NCBI GenBank assembly: GCA_013362785.1 | Contig: JABFVM010000071.1 | Coordinates: 1-40,307, forward strand | From: Streptomyces sp. | GTDB taxonomy: Bacteria; Actinomycetota; Actinomycetes; Streptomycetales; Streptomycetaceae | Length of the DNA stretch: 40,307 nt | Direction: 5' to 3' | In this document: positions 1 through 8,343 of the stretch, in pieces | Layout: each line of letters begins with the position of its first letter | Numbering within the stretch: position 1 is the stretch's first letter | Position numbers and translations under genes: made by a program | Notes under the pieces: model-generated | Told to the model about the DNA's origin: nothing | Seen by the model: only the letters and a program-made list of their open reading frames with translations | Database searches by the model: none

Positions 1-194
1 CTTCAGCTCACGGCAGACGAGAAAGAGCCCCAAAGGACTGGAACCCTCCTCCAAGTCCATGTCAACGTACAACATCCCCAAAAAACCAGGTCAGAGAGGC
101 GAGGCGTGCTCTGGGCGACCGGATCTCCGGCCGTTCCGGACTACTTTCTTGGCCACCTCTGTCCCCATCACCACCCTGGAGTCTCGCCCTGCCG

Positions 195-455
195 ATGGCC
201 ACCCTTCGATCCACCCGCCTCAATGCCCCGATCCTCTTTGCGCTTGGCGCGATCAACGCCTGGACCGTCCAGGAGGCTGGCGAGTACGACTCCCTGTCCA
301 TGGCCGCCCTGTGTCTCTGCGCCTGCGCTGCCGGTCTGTCGGCGAGGGCCCCTCAAGGCGGCTACTGCCGTGGTCGCGTGGCTCTTGCGTTGCCGTTCAC
401 CCTGGCGCCGCGGCTCGCAGTGCTGCCCGAGCGGTCGGCGCACCCGAGCAAGTAG
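195..455 (+). CDS. Possible small membrane protein (doubtful)
   Basis: An 86-residue frame with two hydrophobic stretches, about residues 11-24 (APILFALGAINAW) and 34-50 (SLSMAALCLCACAAGLSA). The nearest Shine-Dalgarno-like GGAG lies about 13 bases before the ATG, which is too far to be convincing, and the C-terminal third looks like random high-GC translation. Small membrane proteins are common near spread/transfer genes of actinomycete integrative elements, which is the only contextual support. I recognise no family. It may be spurious or a 3'-damaged gene. Confidence 0.2.
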   Translation: MATLRSTRLNAPILFALGAINAWTVQEAGEYDSLSMAALCLCACAAGLSARAPQGGYCRGRVALALPFTLAPRLAVLPERSAHPSK

Positions 456-581
456 TAGCCCCCAGGCTCAGCCGATTCGCTGACGACGGCCTCGCGGCAC
501 TTGTCACAGACGGTGCTACTCCCCCCTCGGGTCTATCGGTTGGCCCTCTGGGGCCTTGGAGCGGGCGCAATATAGACCACG

Positions 582-610
582 ATCCCCGGTTACCGAAACC
601 GGGATTTCTC
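582..610 (+). terminator. Terminator-like hairpin
   Basis: ATCCCCGGTT and AACCGGGAT form a stem with one bulged C around a 5-nt loop, followed directly by TTTCTCC. It would stop plus-strand transcription entering from the left before the xis-int pair. Sequence-only call. Confidence 0.4.
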
Positions 611-717
611 CGGAGAGTTGATCGCGTCCTCACCGACTGCTTGGCGGTGGATTCGGTGGGGACGCGGTCCTGCCCATACCCGCCATGCTGGCGGCGATAG
701 TCCGGAGGTCGTCACGT

Positions 718-930
718 ATGTGCGACAAGCTTTATTCAGTTCCGGCCGTTGCTGAAATCCTAGATGTCAGCCGACGATCCGTTTACCGATATATCGAGGC
801 CGGTGAGCTGGCTGTTGTCGATATGCGCACTGGCGTCGAAAGGTCTCGTGTCCGGGTTCTCGGGCGCGATGTAGATGCCCTGATCAAGCGGCGTATGGTC
901 GTATCGAAGGCTGCTCGGTCCGCCTTGTAA
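718..930 (+). CDS. xis: Excisionase-type HTH DNA-binding protein
   Basis: A 70-residue protein with a MerR/excisionase-like winged HTH: YSVPAVAEILDVSRRSVYRYIEAGEL (described by its key residues VAEIL..SRRSVYRYI, residues about 7-25), followed by an R-rich wing and the segment VRVLGRDVDALIKRR typical of helix_turn_helix_17/excisionase proteins of actinomycete integrative elements. The start at 718 is chosen because GGAGG at 704-708 sits 9 bases upstream; an ATG at 685 in frame has no such site. It ends 51 bases before the integrase start on the same strand. Such proteins bind next to the att site and steer the integrase towards excision (family knowledge). The gene looks intact. Confidence 0.8.
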   Translation: MCDKLYSVPAVAEILDVSRRSVYRYIEAGELAVVDMRTGVERSRVRVLGRDVDALIKRRMVVSKAARSAL

Positions 931-981
931 GCCCGCACTCCGGGCGTGCTCTACAGCTCGTGCAATCAATGGAAAGGTGCA

Positions 982-2136
982 ATGCCCTACCTGCGTAAGC
1001 TGCCATCCGGTAATTGGCAGGCCACGGTCCGGAATCGGGCCGGTGAGCGAATCACGGAAACTTTTCCCCTGAAGACGCAGGCACGTGCGTGGGGACAGAA
1101 ACTCGAAGAGCAGCTTGCTCGCAGCGCGGTTCGCGATCCACGCGCCGGGAGGACTAAATTCCACGAGTGGCACGACCGGTGGTGGGAGGCGCGTGTAGTC
1201 GAGCCGCAGACCTTGACCGGGGACGCATCCACGATCCGTACGCACGTCATGCCTCACTGGGCCGACTGGGAGTTGCGTGAGATAGCGCGCATGGATGTGC
1301 AGGCTTGGGTCCGCAAGTTGGTTGTTGACGGCAAGGGCGCTTCAGCGATCCGGCGCGCTTACAATTTGCTGTCCACGATGATGCGCGATGCGGTCGACGA
1401 GGATCTGATCGCGCTCACGCCGTGTCGGCGGATCGAACTTCCCCCGGAGGCCGTCAAGCCTCCTCAGTGGTTCACGCAGCCCCAGGCGCAGGCGGTCCTC
1501 GATAGGTTGTCGCAGCCCTGGCAGACCCTGGCCCTGTTGGGGTTCTATACGGGTCTGCGATGGGGTGAGCTCTCGGGCTTGCATGGGCACCGGATTGACT
1601 GGCTTCGTTCGCGTCTTTTTGTTGTCGAGGTCAACACGGCATCGGGGATAAAGGAATACCCGAAGAGCTCCAAGAGCCGACGCGAGGTGCCAATTCCAGC
1701 CCACGTACTTGAAGCGATGTCCAGGCATATGCACGGACGTGACCCTGACGGAGTTGTCTTTACCACGGTTACGAAGGGGCGTGCCGGAAGGCTGCTTATC
1801 GACGGAAACTGGCGGCGGCAGACGTGGTGGCCGGCCGTTGATGGGGCGAAGTTCGCTGACCAGGACGGGAAATTGCGGCCGGTCCCACACTACCCGCCCC
1901 ACACGATGCGGCATACGTGCGCGTCATGGCTGGTGCAGCAGGGCGTCTCCCTGTACGAGGTACAGCACCTCCTCGGCCACGAGAGCCACCACACGACTCA
2001 GCGGTATGCCCATCTGGCTCCCGACTCTCACCAGGCCGTCTTGAGTGCATGGACGCGACTGGATTCCCAGTTGATCGTGCCGAAGCCTGAGGGAGTTGCC
2101 GGGAGACCAACGCCCACCGTTGCGATAGTGAAGTGA
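982..2136 (+). CDS. int: Tyrosine site-specific integrase
   Basis: A 384-residue integrase of the actinomycete AICE/prophage type. An N-terminal AP2-like arm-binding region starts at PYLRKLPSGNWQATVRN, a SAM-like core-binding domain covers about residues 60-150, and the catalytic domain follows. The full catalytic set is visible: R193 (TGLRWGEL), H307 and R310 (HTMR), H333 (LLGHES) and the nucleophile Y342 (QRYAHL). The ATG at 982 is preferred because GGAAAGG lies 5 bases upstream; the longer ATG at 946 lacks a site. With xis just upstream, this is the standard xis-int end module. A terminator (2295-2330) and repeated TGACGCA sites follow. The integrase appears intact and could be functional. 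Confidence 0.93.
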   Translation: MPYLRKLPSGNWQATVRNRAGERITETFPLKTQARAWGQKLEEQLARSAVRDPRAGRTKFHEWHDRWWEARVVEPQTLTGDASTIRTHVMPHWADWELREIARMDVQAWVRKLVVDGKGASAIRRAYNLLSTMMRDAVDEDLIALTPCRRIELPPEAVKPPQWFTQPQAQAVLDRLSQPWQTLALLGFYTGLRWGELSGLHGHRIDWLRSRLFVVEVNTASGIKEYPKSSKSRREVPIPAHVLEAMSRHMHGRDPDGVVFTTVTKGRAGRLLIDGNWRRQTWWPAVDGAKFADQDGKLRPVPHYPPHTMRHTCASWLVQQGVSLYEVQHLLGHESHHTTQRYAHLAPDSHQAVLSAWTRLDSQLIVPKPEGVAGRPTPTVAIVK

Positions 2137-2294
2137 TCGCCAAGGATTCTCTGTTGGAGCGGTCGTGACGCTGCTCGGTCAGGGGATGGCCAGGGCGCAT
2201 TCGAGCGAGGCTGAGTGGTGGTGGATCCTCCCGTATGGCGGCCTGGCCGCCTGCTTCTCTCTGTGCTCGCAAACCCTGGTTACCCCCCTCCACG

Positions 2295-2330
2295 CCCCCT
2301 GAACTGGCGCCTGCCGGTCAGGGGGTTTCT
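2295..2330 (+). terminator. Rho-independent terminator after int
   Basis: CCCCCTGA (2295-2302) pairs with TCAGGGGG (2318-2325); inside it GGC and GCC can extend the stem around a GCCT loop, and TTTCT follows. Position about 160 bases after the integrase stop fits a terminator for the xis-int transcript. Confidence 0.65.
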
Positions 2331-2453
2331 GGCGTTGGACCTTCGATTCCTCATTGCTTTGAGACGGGGGGGCGCTATTCGCGTGACCTCGGCGACTCGC
2401 GCTGCTACCGCGTACGCTGTGGTCAAGGTCCGTGGTGGCGGCCCAGGGGGCTC

Positions 2454-2587
2454 TGACGCATGGCTGTGGCGATGACGCACGTATGACGCACGAAGCCTTC
2501 CGTGGGGCCCGAAATCGGCCTCGAAACCGCCTCTGACCTGCATGTTTCCTAGAGGGGGTCGAACTGCATACGTTCCCGATGACGCAT
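2454..2587 (+). repeat. TGACGCA(C/T) direct repeats, possible integrase arm sites
   Basis: The heptamer TGACGCA recurs in the same orientation at 2454, 2473, 2484 and 2580. The two middle copies share ATGACGCAC and are spaced 11 bases apart, about one helical turn. Short direct repeats downstream of int are the usual look of arm-type binding sites for the N-terminal domain of tyrosine integrases. Function is inferred. Confidence 0.45.
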
Positions 2588-2759
2588 CATGTGGAGTGCG
2601 TCGCCATTCTTGAGCCGGTGGCTAAGGGCTCCTGACCTGCGGTTTTGTGCGTGCGCGTTATGTATGGTGGGGGCGTTACGGGCGCCGGGGGCTGGCGGCG
2701 CTGAGCGTGGAGCCGTTGGCTTGGGGGCAGAGGTACCGGAAGAGTGCCTGAGCGTGGGC

Positions 2760-3896
2760 TCACCGCACGAGGGCGGTTGATGCCGCGAGTCCGCTCGGGA
2801 TGCGGGAGTCCGTCATCGTCAGTCTCGCGCAGACGTGGGAGAAGCCGCGGTGCTGCGATGTCTTGAACAGGGCGATGAGCGAGACCATGGCCAGGACGAT
2901 GGCAGGGCCGGTCAGCGACTCGAAGTGGTTGAGGAACAGGAAGCCTCCGACACCCGTCAGGCCGCGTACGAGTCGCGCCTTTGCGTTCGGTCGACGGCCG
3001 TCAGCGGTGGCTGCCTGCAACCTGACGATGCGCTGCCCGAGGCTCGCTCCGCTGCCTGCCAGGGGAAAACCGACCGCGAGCACCAGCCACGGCACCCAGA
3101 ACCCGACACGCTCAACGGTCGAGTTCAAGAGGAAATGCGAGTACGGAAGGGCATCATCGGTGGACAAACCCCCCTGCCACACCCACATCAGCGCCGCGCA
3201 GGCGGCGACCGTCGGCACATAGAGGAACCCGAAGCTCATCAGGTCGCATACGGACGCCAGCAGCCGTCTGCGCCACGTGATCGGGCGCGGCTCTCCCGGT
3301 TCGGCGTGGACCCGCTGACCGGGCACGGCACTGAGCAGCGGGGCGGCCAGCGCGCCGATCAGACCTCCCAGGCCGTTCGCGATCAGGTCGTCGACGTCGA
3401 ACAGCCGGTACGGGCACGGGTAGATGAACCAGTCTCCGGTCAGTTGTGTCGTCTCGATCAGAAGTGACACACCCAGGCCGATGGCCGCGGTGACGGGCAC
3501 ACTGCGCCCGAGCATGTACCGGACGAACATGCCCAAGGGTATGAAGAGCGCTACGTTCAGCAGCACTTGTGTCAGGGCCGGATTGTGCAGCATCGCCATA
3601 GGGCCGCTGCCGGTGGCGGACTTCCCCATGTCGTGCAGGAAATGAAAGGGGATCGGCTGCGGTCGTCGCACACCGATGACGGCACAGAAATCGGACCGCA
3701 CGGGTGGGAACGGGGCGAACACGTAGAAGAACAGCGCCAGGCCATAGAGAGGACCGGCGAACGCCAATGCCAAGTTGCCCAGGCCCAGTTCGCCGCGTCG
3801 CCGGTACCGTACGGCGATATACGGCACGAACAACACGAACGCGGCCACGGACATCAGCAGGGCGGCCCAGATGGCCGGCTCCACTCTCGTACTCAC
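2760..3896 (-). CDS. VanZ-like protein with C-terminal RDD domain
   Basis: A 378-residue polytopic membrane protein. After two N-terminal membrane segments (about residues 8-30 and 40-62) comes a VanZ-like domain (about 100-190), with the hallmark run from LLNVALFIPLGMF through LIETTQLTG to FDVDDLIANGLGGLIG. A charged linker leads to an RDD-like domain (about 205-340) opening with RRLLASVCDLMSFGF and containing SLGQRIVRLQA. The GTG start at 3896 has GAGGA nine bases upstream. VanZ gives low-level teicoplanin resistance in enterococci, but actinomycete VanZ-like proteins are mostly uncharacterised, so I assign only an envelope-associated membrane role. It lies downstream of a broken YdcF gene on the same strand. 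Confidence 0.85.
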   Translation of the reverse strand: MSTRVEPAIWAALLMSVAAFVLFVPYIAVRYRRRGELGLGNLALAFAGPLYGLALFFYVFAPFPPVRSDFCAVIGVRRPQPIPFHFLHDMGKSATGSGPMAMLHNPALTQVLLNVALFIPLGMFVRYMLGRSVPVTAAIGLGVSLLIETTQLTGDWFIYPCPYRLFDVDDLIANGLGGLIGALAAPLLSAVPGQRVHAEPGEPRPITWRRRLLASVCDLMSFGFLYVPTVAACAALMWVWQGGLSTDDALPYSHFLLNSTVERVGFWVPWLVLAVGFPLAGSGASLGQRIVRLQAATADGRRPNAKARLVRGLTGVGGFLFLNHFESLTGPAIVLAMVSLIALFKTSQHRGFSHVCARLTMTDSRIPSGLAASTALVR

Positions 3897-3953
3897 GAGC
3901 GGATTCCTCTCAGTGCCGCCGCCTTGGTCGGCGTCGGCACACGAAAAATGGGA

Positions 3954-4293
3954 TCAGTACAGGCGCAGCAGGCCGATGACGGCCAACAGCGCGCAGATGC
4001 CGAGATTCAGCACCCGGTGCGACAGGGAGACGGCCACGAATTCGCGGATCGTCGCGCGCGGCCAGAAGCAGCGGGCCGTCGGCGTGCCGATGATCTGCGC
4101 CTCGGCCTTCTTCTTGCGCGCGATCTGCGCGGCGCGCATGACGTGGAAGTTGTTGTCACCACCAGGGCCCGGTAGTCCCTTTTGCGGTCCTGCATCAGCG
4201 TCTTGCTTAACCGCAGGTTCTCCTGGGTGGTGCGGGAAGGAAGCTGAAGGCGAACACCAGGAGGAGGACGCCTGCGGGAGCAAAGGTGATCAC
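3954..4293 (-). pseudogene. Decayed YdcF/DUF218 membrane protein
   Basis: Three reading frames must be joined to recover a recognisable product. The first (about 4293-4234) gives a membrane segment ITFAPAGVLLLVFAFSF. The second (4231-4157) gives TTQENLRLSKTLMQ ... YRALVV. The third (4154-3954) gives NNFHVMRAAQIARKK ... ATIREFVAVSLSHR and a final membrane segment. The second and third pieces are the classic C-terminal half of YdcF-type DUF218 proteins (ENL.S..L, VVT.NFHV.RA, REF.A). Between V and NNF one base is missing from an expected GTG-ACN-AAC run near 4155, and at about 4232 the middle of the protein has been deleted. The intact family has several N-terminal membrane helices plus an extracytoplasmic domain, so this copy is dead. 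Confidence 0.75.
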
Positions 4294-4574
4294 GCGTTGG
4301 GGGCCGAGTAGGGAGATGGAGAAGGGGAGATCTGCCGGGGGAGGGCTTTCCGCTGAAGGCCGGCCGGTGCGCGTCACGCTTCGCCCGCCATGTGGATGAG
4401 CGTCGCATCGCTCGGATCGGCGGTGCATCGGCCGAATGGCCGAGTCGGTGACGGGGTGAGGTGGCTGTCTCCAGGAGGCACCTTTTGCCGGTGGGGGATG
4501 GTGGTCTCCACGGCAGACCCGTTTCCCGGGCGGTTTCCACCGGGCGTCATCCTCGGAGCTCACGCGACGGCATA

Positions 4575-4613
4575 CCTCAGGCTGACGAAACGGCCGCTCG
4601 GGTCAGCCTCAGG
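4575..4613. promoter_or_regulatory. Inverted repeat upstream of ABC operon
   Basis: CCTCAGGCTGAC (4575-4586) and GTCAGCCTCAGG (4602-4613) are inverted copies with one mismatch and a 15-nt spacer; GGCTGAC/GTCAGCC is perfect. It lies about 200 bases before the ABC ATPase start, in the otherwise featureless region 4294-4808. It could be a regulator-binding site or a hairpin in the leader. No clear -10/-35 pair was found near it. Confidence 0.35.
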
Positions 4614-4808
4614 TGGTCAACTCTTTGGCCGATACGCGGGATCCGTTCGAACCGGACGATGGAGAAGTTCCCTGCGGGGTGCGGGCTGGACTCCCACGTC
4701 CCTGTGGCCGTCTGTCGCTGTCTGTGACTTTCCGTGGCCAGCGGTGGGCCGTCTGTGGGGCCCGCTGCGCGCCCCGTGCTGCCTCTGTCCTCGATCGGAG
4801 TAGTCCCC

Positions 4809-5591
4809 GTGACCACCGCCTCGTCCACCGGCCCCCGCGCCGCCATCCCCGTCGTGGCCGCCCGCGCCACCGAGCTGTCCAAGGTCTACGGGGAAGGCGA
4901 TACCCAGGTGGTCGCCCTCGACCGGGTCAGTGTCGGCTTCGGGCAGTCCCAGTTCACGGCGATCATGGGGCCCTCCGGGTCCGGCAAGTCCACGTTGATG
5001 CACTGTGTGGCCGGGCTGGACAGTTTCTCCTCCGGCTCGGTCCGTGTCGGTGACGTCGAGCTGGGGTCCCTGACGGACAGACAGCTCACCAGACTCCGCC
5101 GGGACAAGGTCGGCTTCATCTTCCAGGCGTTCAATCTGCTGCCGACCCTCACCGCGCTGGAGAACATCACGCTCCCGATGGACATCGCGGGCCGGGCGCC
5201 GGACAAGGAGTGGCTGGAGACCGTCATCCAGATGGTCGGCCTGTCGGGCCGGCTCAGCCACCGTCCCGCCCAGCTCTCCGGAGGCCAGCAGCAGCGTGTC
5301 GCCGTGGCCCGGGCGCTCGCGTCCAAGCCGGACATCGTCTTCGGCGACGAGCCGACCGGGAACCTGGACTCGCGTGCGGGTGCCGAGGTCCTCGGGTTCC
5401 TGCGTGACTCCGTACGGGAGTTGGGCCAGACCGTCGTCATGGTCACCCATGATCCGGTCGCCGCCTCCTACGCGGACCGGGTCGTCTTCCTCGCCGACGG
5501 GCGGATCGTCGACGAGATGTACGAGCCCACCGCGGACGGGGTCCTCGAACTCATGAAGTCCTTCGACACCCCCAGATTCCGTACGAGCTGA
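4809..5591 (+). CDS. MacB/LolD-type ABC transporter ATP-binding protein
   Basis: A 260-residue ATPase with every ABC motif: Walker A GPSGSGKST (54-62), Q-loop FIFQAFNLLPTL, signature LSGGQQQR (156-163), Walker B ending at E181 (VFGDEPTGNLD) and switch H214 (VTHD). The Q-loop and signature are those of the MacB/LolD/FtsE group that works with FtsX-fold permeases. The GTG at 4809 is chosen because GGAG ends eight bases upstream; the frame is open further upstream but only with poor sequence. It is followed 91 bases later by its permease. The substrate is unknown: Streptomyces has many such pairs, some for antimicrobial peptide resistance, others for lipoproteins or unknown cargo. Confidence 0.93.
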   Translation: MTTASSTGPRAAIPVVAARATELSKVYGEGDTQVVALDRVSVGFGQSQFTAIMGPSGSGKSTLMHCVAGLDSFSSGSVRVGDVELGSLTDRQLTRLRRDKVGFIFQAFNLLPTLTALENITLPMDIAGRAPDKEWLETVIQMVGLSGRLSHRPAQLSGGQQQRVAVARALASKPDIVFGDEPTGNLDSRAGAEVLGFLRDSVRELGQTVVMVTHDPVAASYADRVVFLADGRIVDEMYEPTADGVLELMKSFDTPRFRTS

Positions 5592-5682
5592 GCCGAGCTG
5601 GACCGCACCGAGTCGTACGAACCGACACGCACCCACTGATCGACTCCCGTCCTCCCCTCACCCCACCAGGACAGACACCACC

Positions 5683-8196
5683 ATGTTCCGCACAGCCCTG
5701 CGCAATGTCCTCGCGCACAAGGCCAGACTGCTGATGACCGTGCTCGCCGTCACGCTCGGCGTCGCGTTCGTCTCCGGCACCCTGATCTTCAACGACACCC
5801 TCAGCGACGGCTACCGCGACCAGACGGCCAAGAGCTACGCCCACGTGGATGTCGAGGCCACGTCCTACGACCCCTCCGACAAGGTCCCCGGCCTCAGCGC
5901 GAAGGCGCTGGACGAGATCGCCCGGCTCGACGGGGTCGCCGGAGCCGCCGGGCGGGTCGACGGGGGCGCCGACGTCGCAGACAAGGACGGCGGGCTCATC
6001 GGCGGTGGCTCGTCCGGTATGGGCGCCAACTTCGCGCCCGGGAAGGACGGCAAGGACCCGCTCTACGTGTTCACCGACGGCAGCGGGCCCACCGAACCCG
6101 GCCAGGTCGCGCTCGACAAGGACACCGCCGAGAAGGGCGGCCACCACGTCGGCGACACCGTGCGCGTCGCCTTCAGGGGTCCGGCGAAGACGTACGAGCT
6201 CTCCGGCATCTTCACCACCGACGACACCTCGGTGGCCCTGGGCGACAGCCTGGTGCTGTTCGACACGCCGGTCGCTCAGCGGCTCTTCCTCCAGCCGGGT
6301 TTCTATGAGTACGTCACCGTCACTGCCGGCTCGGGCACGTCGAACACCGAACTTGCCGCCTCCCTGAGGAAGCTGCTTCCGGACGACACGGACGTCAAGA
6401 CGGGTCAGCAACTCGCCGACGAGAGGGCCAAGGGAGGCGCGAATGACGCGTCGACGCTCAGTACGATCCTGCTCGCCTTCGCCGCCGTCGCGCTCTTCGT
6501 CAGCGTCTTCCTGATCGCCAACACCTTCACCATGCTCGCCGCCCAGCGCACCCGCGAACTCGCTCTGCTGCGGGCGGTCGGCGCCTCCCGCAGGCAGGTC
6601 ACCCGGTCCGTACTGATCGAGGCGATGGCTGTCGGCTCGGTCGCCTCGGCCGCCGGGCTCGGACTCGGCGCCGCCATGGCCGCCGTGGTGCGTTCCACGG
6701 TCGGTGTCTTCGGCGCGAAGAACCCGGACGGGCCGCTCGTCGTCACGTCGACGACCGTCCTGGTCGCGGCCGTCGTCGGGGTCCTGGTCACCATGCTGGC
6801 CGCCTGGCTGCCGGCCCACCGCGCCGCGAAGATCCCGCCCGTCGCGGCGATCGGCAGCGCACACCTGCCCGCCACCACCAGGTCCCTGCTGATACGGAAC
6901 CTGTTCGGCGGCTTCATCACGCTGCTCGGCGCGGCCGTCGTCGTCGCGGGCGCCGGGGCCGGCGGCTCCACCGGCAAAGGGCTCGTCGGGCTCGGGGCCA
7001 TCCTGGCGGTGACCGGTGTACTCGTGCTGATCCCGTTGCTCTCCCGGCCCGTGATCGCGGTCGTACAGCCGCTGCTGCGGGCCGGCTTCGGGGTCTCCGG
7101 CAAGCTCGCCGGGCAGAACGCCGTGCGCAGCCCGCGCCGTACCGGCGCCACCGCCTCCGCGTTGGCCATCGGCCTCACCGTGGTCAGCGCCATGACCGTG
7201 CTCGCCACCACCCTCGGCCAGTCCACGGACAGGATGACCACGGACATCGTCAAGGCCGACTACATGGCCACAGCCAGTGGTGTAAGCCTCGACACCTCGG
7301 CGGCCGCCGCACTGCGCAAGGTCCCCGGCGTCACGACGGTGTCGCAGGAACAGCAGTCCTGGATGCAACTCGACGGCATCCAGGAGGATGTTTCCGCCGT
7401 CACCCCGGCGGACTTCGACGAGGCCATCCGCCTCCCGGTCGTCTCAGGCTCGCAGGGCACGCTCGCGAAGGGGCAGGTCGCCGTCGCCGACGACGAGGCG
7501 CGGGCCCACGGCTGGAAAGTGGGGGACACCCTGCCGGCGGTGTACGGGGACTCCGACAAGAGCCGCAAGCTGACCGTCGGGGCCGTCTTCGAGTCCAACG
7601 AAGTCGTCCTGCCGGTCGTCGTCTCCGCGGACGTGATCGATCCGAACGCCACCTCCACGACTTTCTCGAAGTCCTACCTCAAGACGGATGGCAGCACGAG
7701 CGAGAAGGCACTCGCCGACGCACTCGCCGGGCGCCCGGGGATCAAGATCGATGACCGGCAGGGCATCCGCGACGAGTTCAGCGGATCCTTCGACACCGTG
7801 CTGAACGTTCTGTACGCGCTGCTGGCGATCTCCCTGGTCATCGCGGTGCTGGGGGTGGTGAACACCCTCGCGATGTCGGTCTTCGAACGGCAGCGGGAGG
7901 TCGGCATGCTGAGGGCCGTCGGGCTCGACCGGCGGGGCGTGACGCGGATGATCCAACTGGAGGCCGTGGTCATCTCCGTCTTCGGCGCGGCGATCGGCAT
8001 CGCGGTAGGAGCCTTCCTGGGCTGGGCGGTCTGCGAGGTCATGAAGGGGGAGATCCCGGGATACGCGTTTGTGCTGCCGTGGGATCGGTTCGGGCTCTTC
8101 CTGCTGCTGGCGGCACTGGTCGGCCTGCTCGCCGCCATGTGGCCCGCCCGCAGCGCGGCCCGGCTGAACATGCTCACCGCCATCAAGACCGAGTAG
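5683..8196 (+). CDS. FtsX-like ABC permease (large, two-domain)
   Basis: An 837-residue permease with duplicated FtsX/MacB_PCD architecture. One membrane helix near the N-terminus (about residues 14-36) precedes a large extracytoplasmic domain (about 40-250). Three helices follow, beginning at STILLAFAAVALFVSVFLI, with the cytoplasmic RTRELALLRAVGASRRQV loop. A central pair of helices lies around 400-450, then a second helix-plus-extracytoplasmic-domain unit (about 485-690) and three final helices with the matching loop RQREVGMLRAVGLDRRGV. These two ELALLRAVGA-type loops are the coupling helices that contact the ATPase. It forms an operon with the ATPase at 4809-5591. A full-length, intact member of the family; cargo cannot be told. 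Confidence 0.92.
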   Translation: MFRTALRNVLAHKARLLMTVLAVTLGVAFVSGTLIFNDTLSDGYRDQTAKSYAHVDVEATSYDPSDKVPGLSAKALDEIARLDGVAGAAGRVDGGADVADKDGGLIGGGSSGMGANFAPGKDGKDPLYVFTDGSGPTEPGQVALDKDTAEKGGHHVGDTVRVAFRGPAKTYELSGIFTTDDTSVALGDSLVLFDTPVAQRLFLQPGFYEYVTVTAGSGTSNTELAASLRKLLPDDTDVKTGQQLADERAKGGANDASTLSTILLAFAAVALFVSVFLIANTFTMLAAQRTRELALLRAVGASRRQVTRSVLIEAMAVGSVASAAGLGLGAAMAAVVRSTVGVFGAKNPDGPLVVTSTTVLVAAVVGVLVTMLAAWLPAHRAAKIPPVAAIGSAHLPATTRSLLIRNLFGGFITLLGAAVVVAGAGAGGSTGKGLVGLGAILAVTGVLVLIPLLSRPVIAVVQPLLRAGFGVSGKLAGQNAVRSPRRTGATASALAIGLTVVSAMTVLATTLGQSTDRMTTDIVKADYMATASGVSLDTSAAAALRKVPGVTTVSQEQQSWMQLDGIQEDVSAVTPADFDEAIRLPVVSGSQGTLAKGQVAVADDEARAHGWKVGDTLPAVYGDSDKSRKLTVGAVFESNEVVLPVVVSADVIDPNATSTTFSKSYLKTDGSTSEKALADALAGRPGIKIDDRQGIRDEFSGSFDTVLNVLYALLAISLVIAVLGVVNTLAMSVFERQREVGMLRAVGLDRRGVTRMIQLEAVVISVFGAAIGIAVGAFLGWAVCEVMKGEIPGYAFVLPWDRFGLFLLLAALVGLLAAMWPARSAARLNMLTAIKTE

Positions 8197-8343
8197 GTGG
8201 AGCGGGCCGCGCACGGTGTCGTACCGCCACGGCTGTGCGGAGCGGGGGACGCTCCCGGTGTGCGCACCTACGCCGGCTCCGAGGAACTGGATCGGTGCGC
8301 GACCCCGGTCGACGCACGGAGGGATCGAACGACCGCCCGTGGG

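Larger units (their letters stand above)
1..684. other. Left flank, largely non-coding
   Basis: No gene can be called with confidence here. The stretch lies upstream of the excisionase and integrase genes, so by the usual layout of actinomycete integrative elements it would belong to the element, whose body should continue to the left. Only a weak small-membrane-protein reading frame (195-455) and a terminator-like hairpin (582-610) stand out; both are listed separately. No tRNA could be folded by eye. Confidence 0.5.
2137..2759. other. Post-integrase non-coding region, probable attachment site
   Basis: About 620 bases without a convincing gene, between the integrase and the convergent VanZ-RDD gene. 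It holds a terminator (2295-2330), four TGACGCA direct repeats (2454-2587), and two copies of TGACCTGC at 2534-2541 and 2633-2640, 99 bases apart. In actinomycete elements the att site lies directly beyond int, so the chromosome-element junction is most likely within this stretch. No tRNA gene or recognisable tRNA 3' end was found, so the core cannot be placed. Confidence 0.45.

Noticed and set aside
59..700. 213-residue plus-strand frame at the left edge
   Set aside because: No ribosome site, no recognisable motif, Arg/Pro-rich composition, and it runs through the terminator-like hairpin at 582-610.
2520..2580. tRNA 3' end as integration target (GGGGGTCGAACT near 2553)
   Set aside because: It resembles a T-arm superficially, but the stem does not pair on either strand and no acceptor or anticodon arm can be found.
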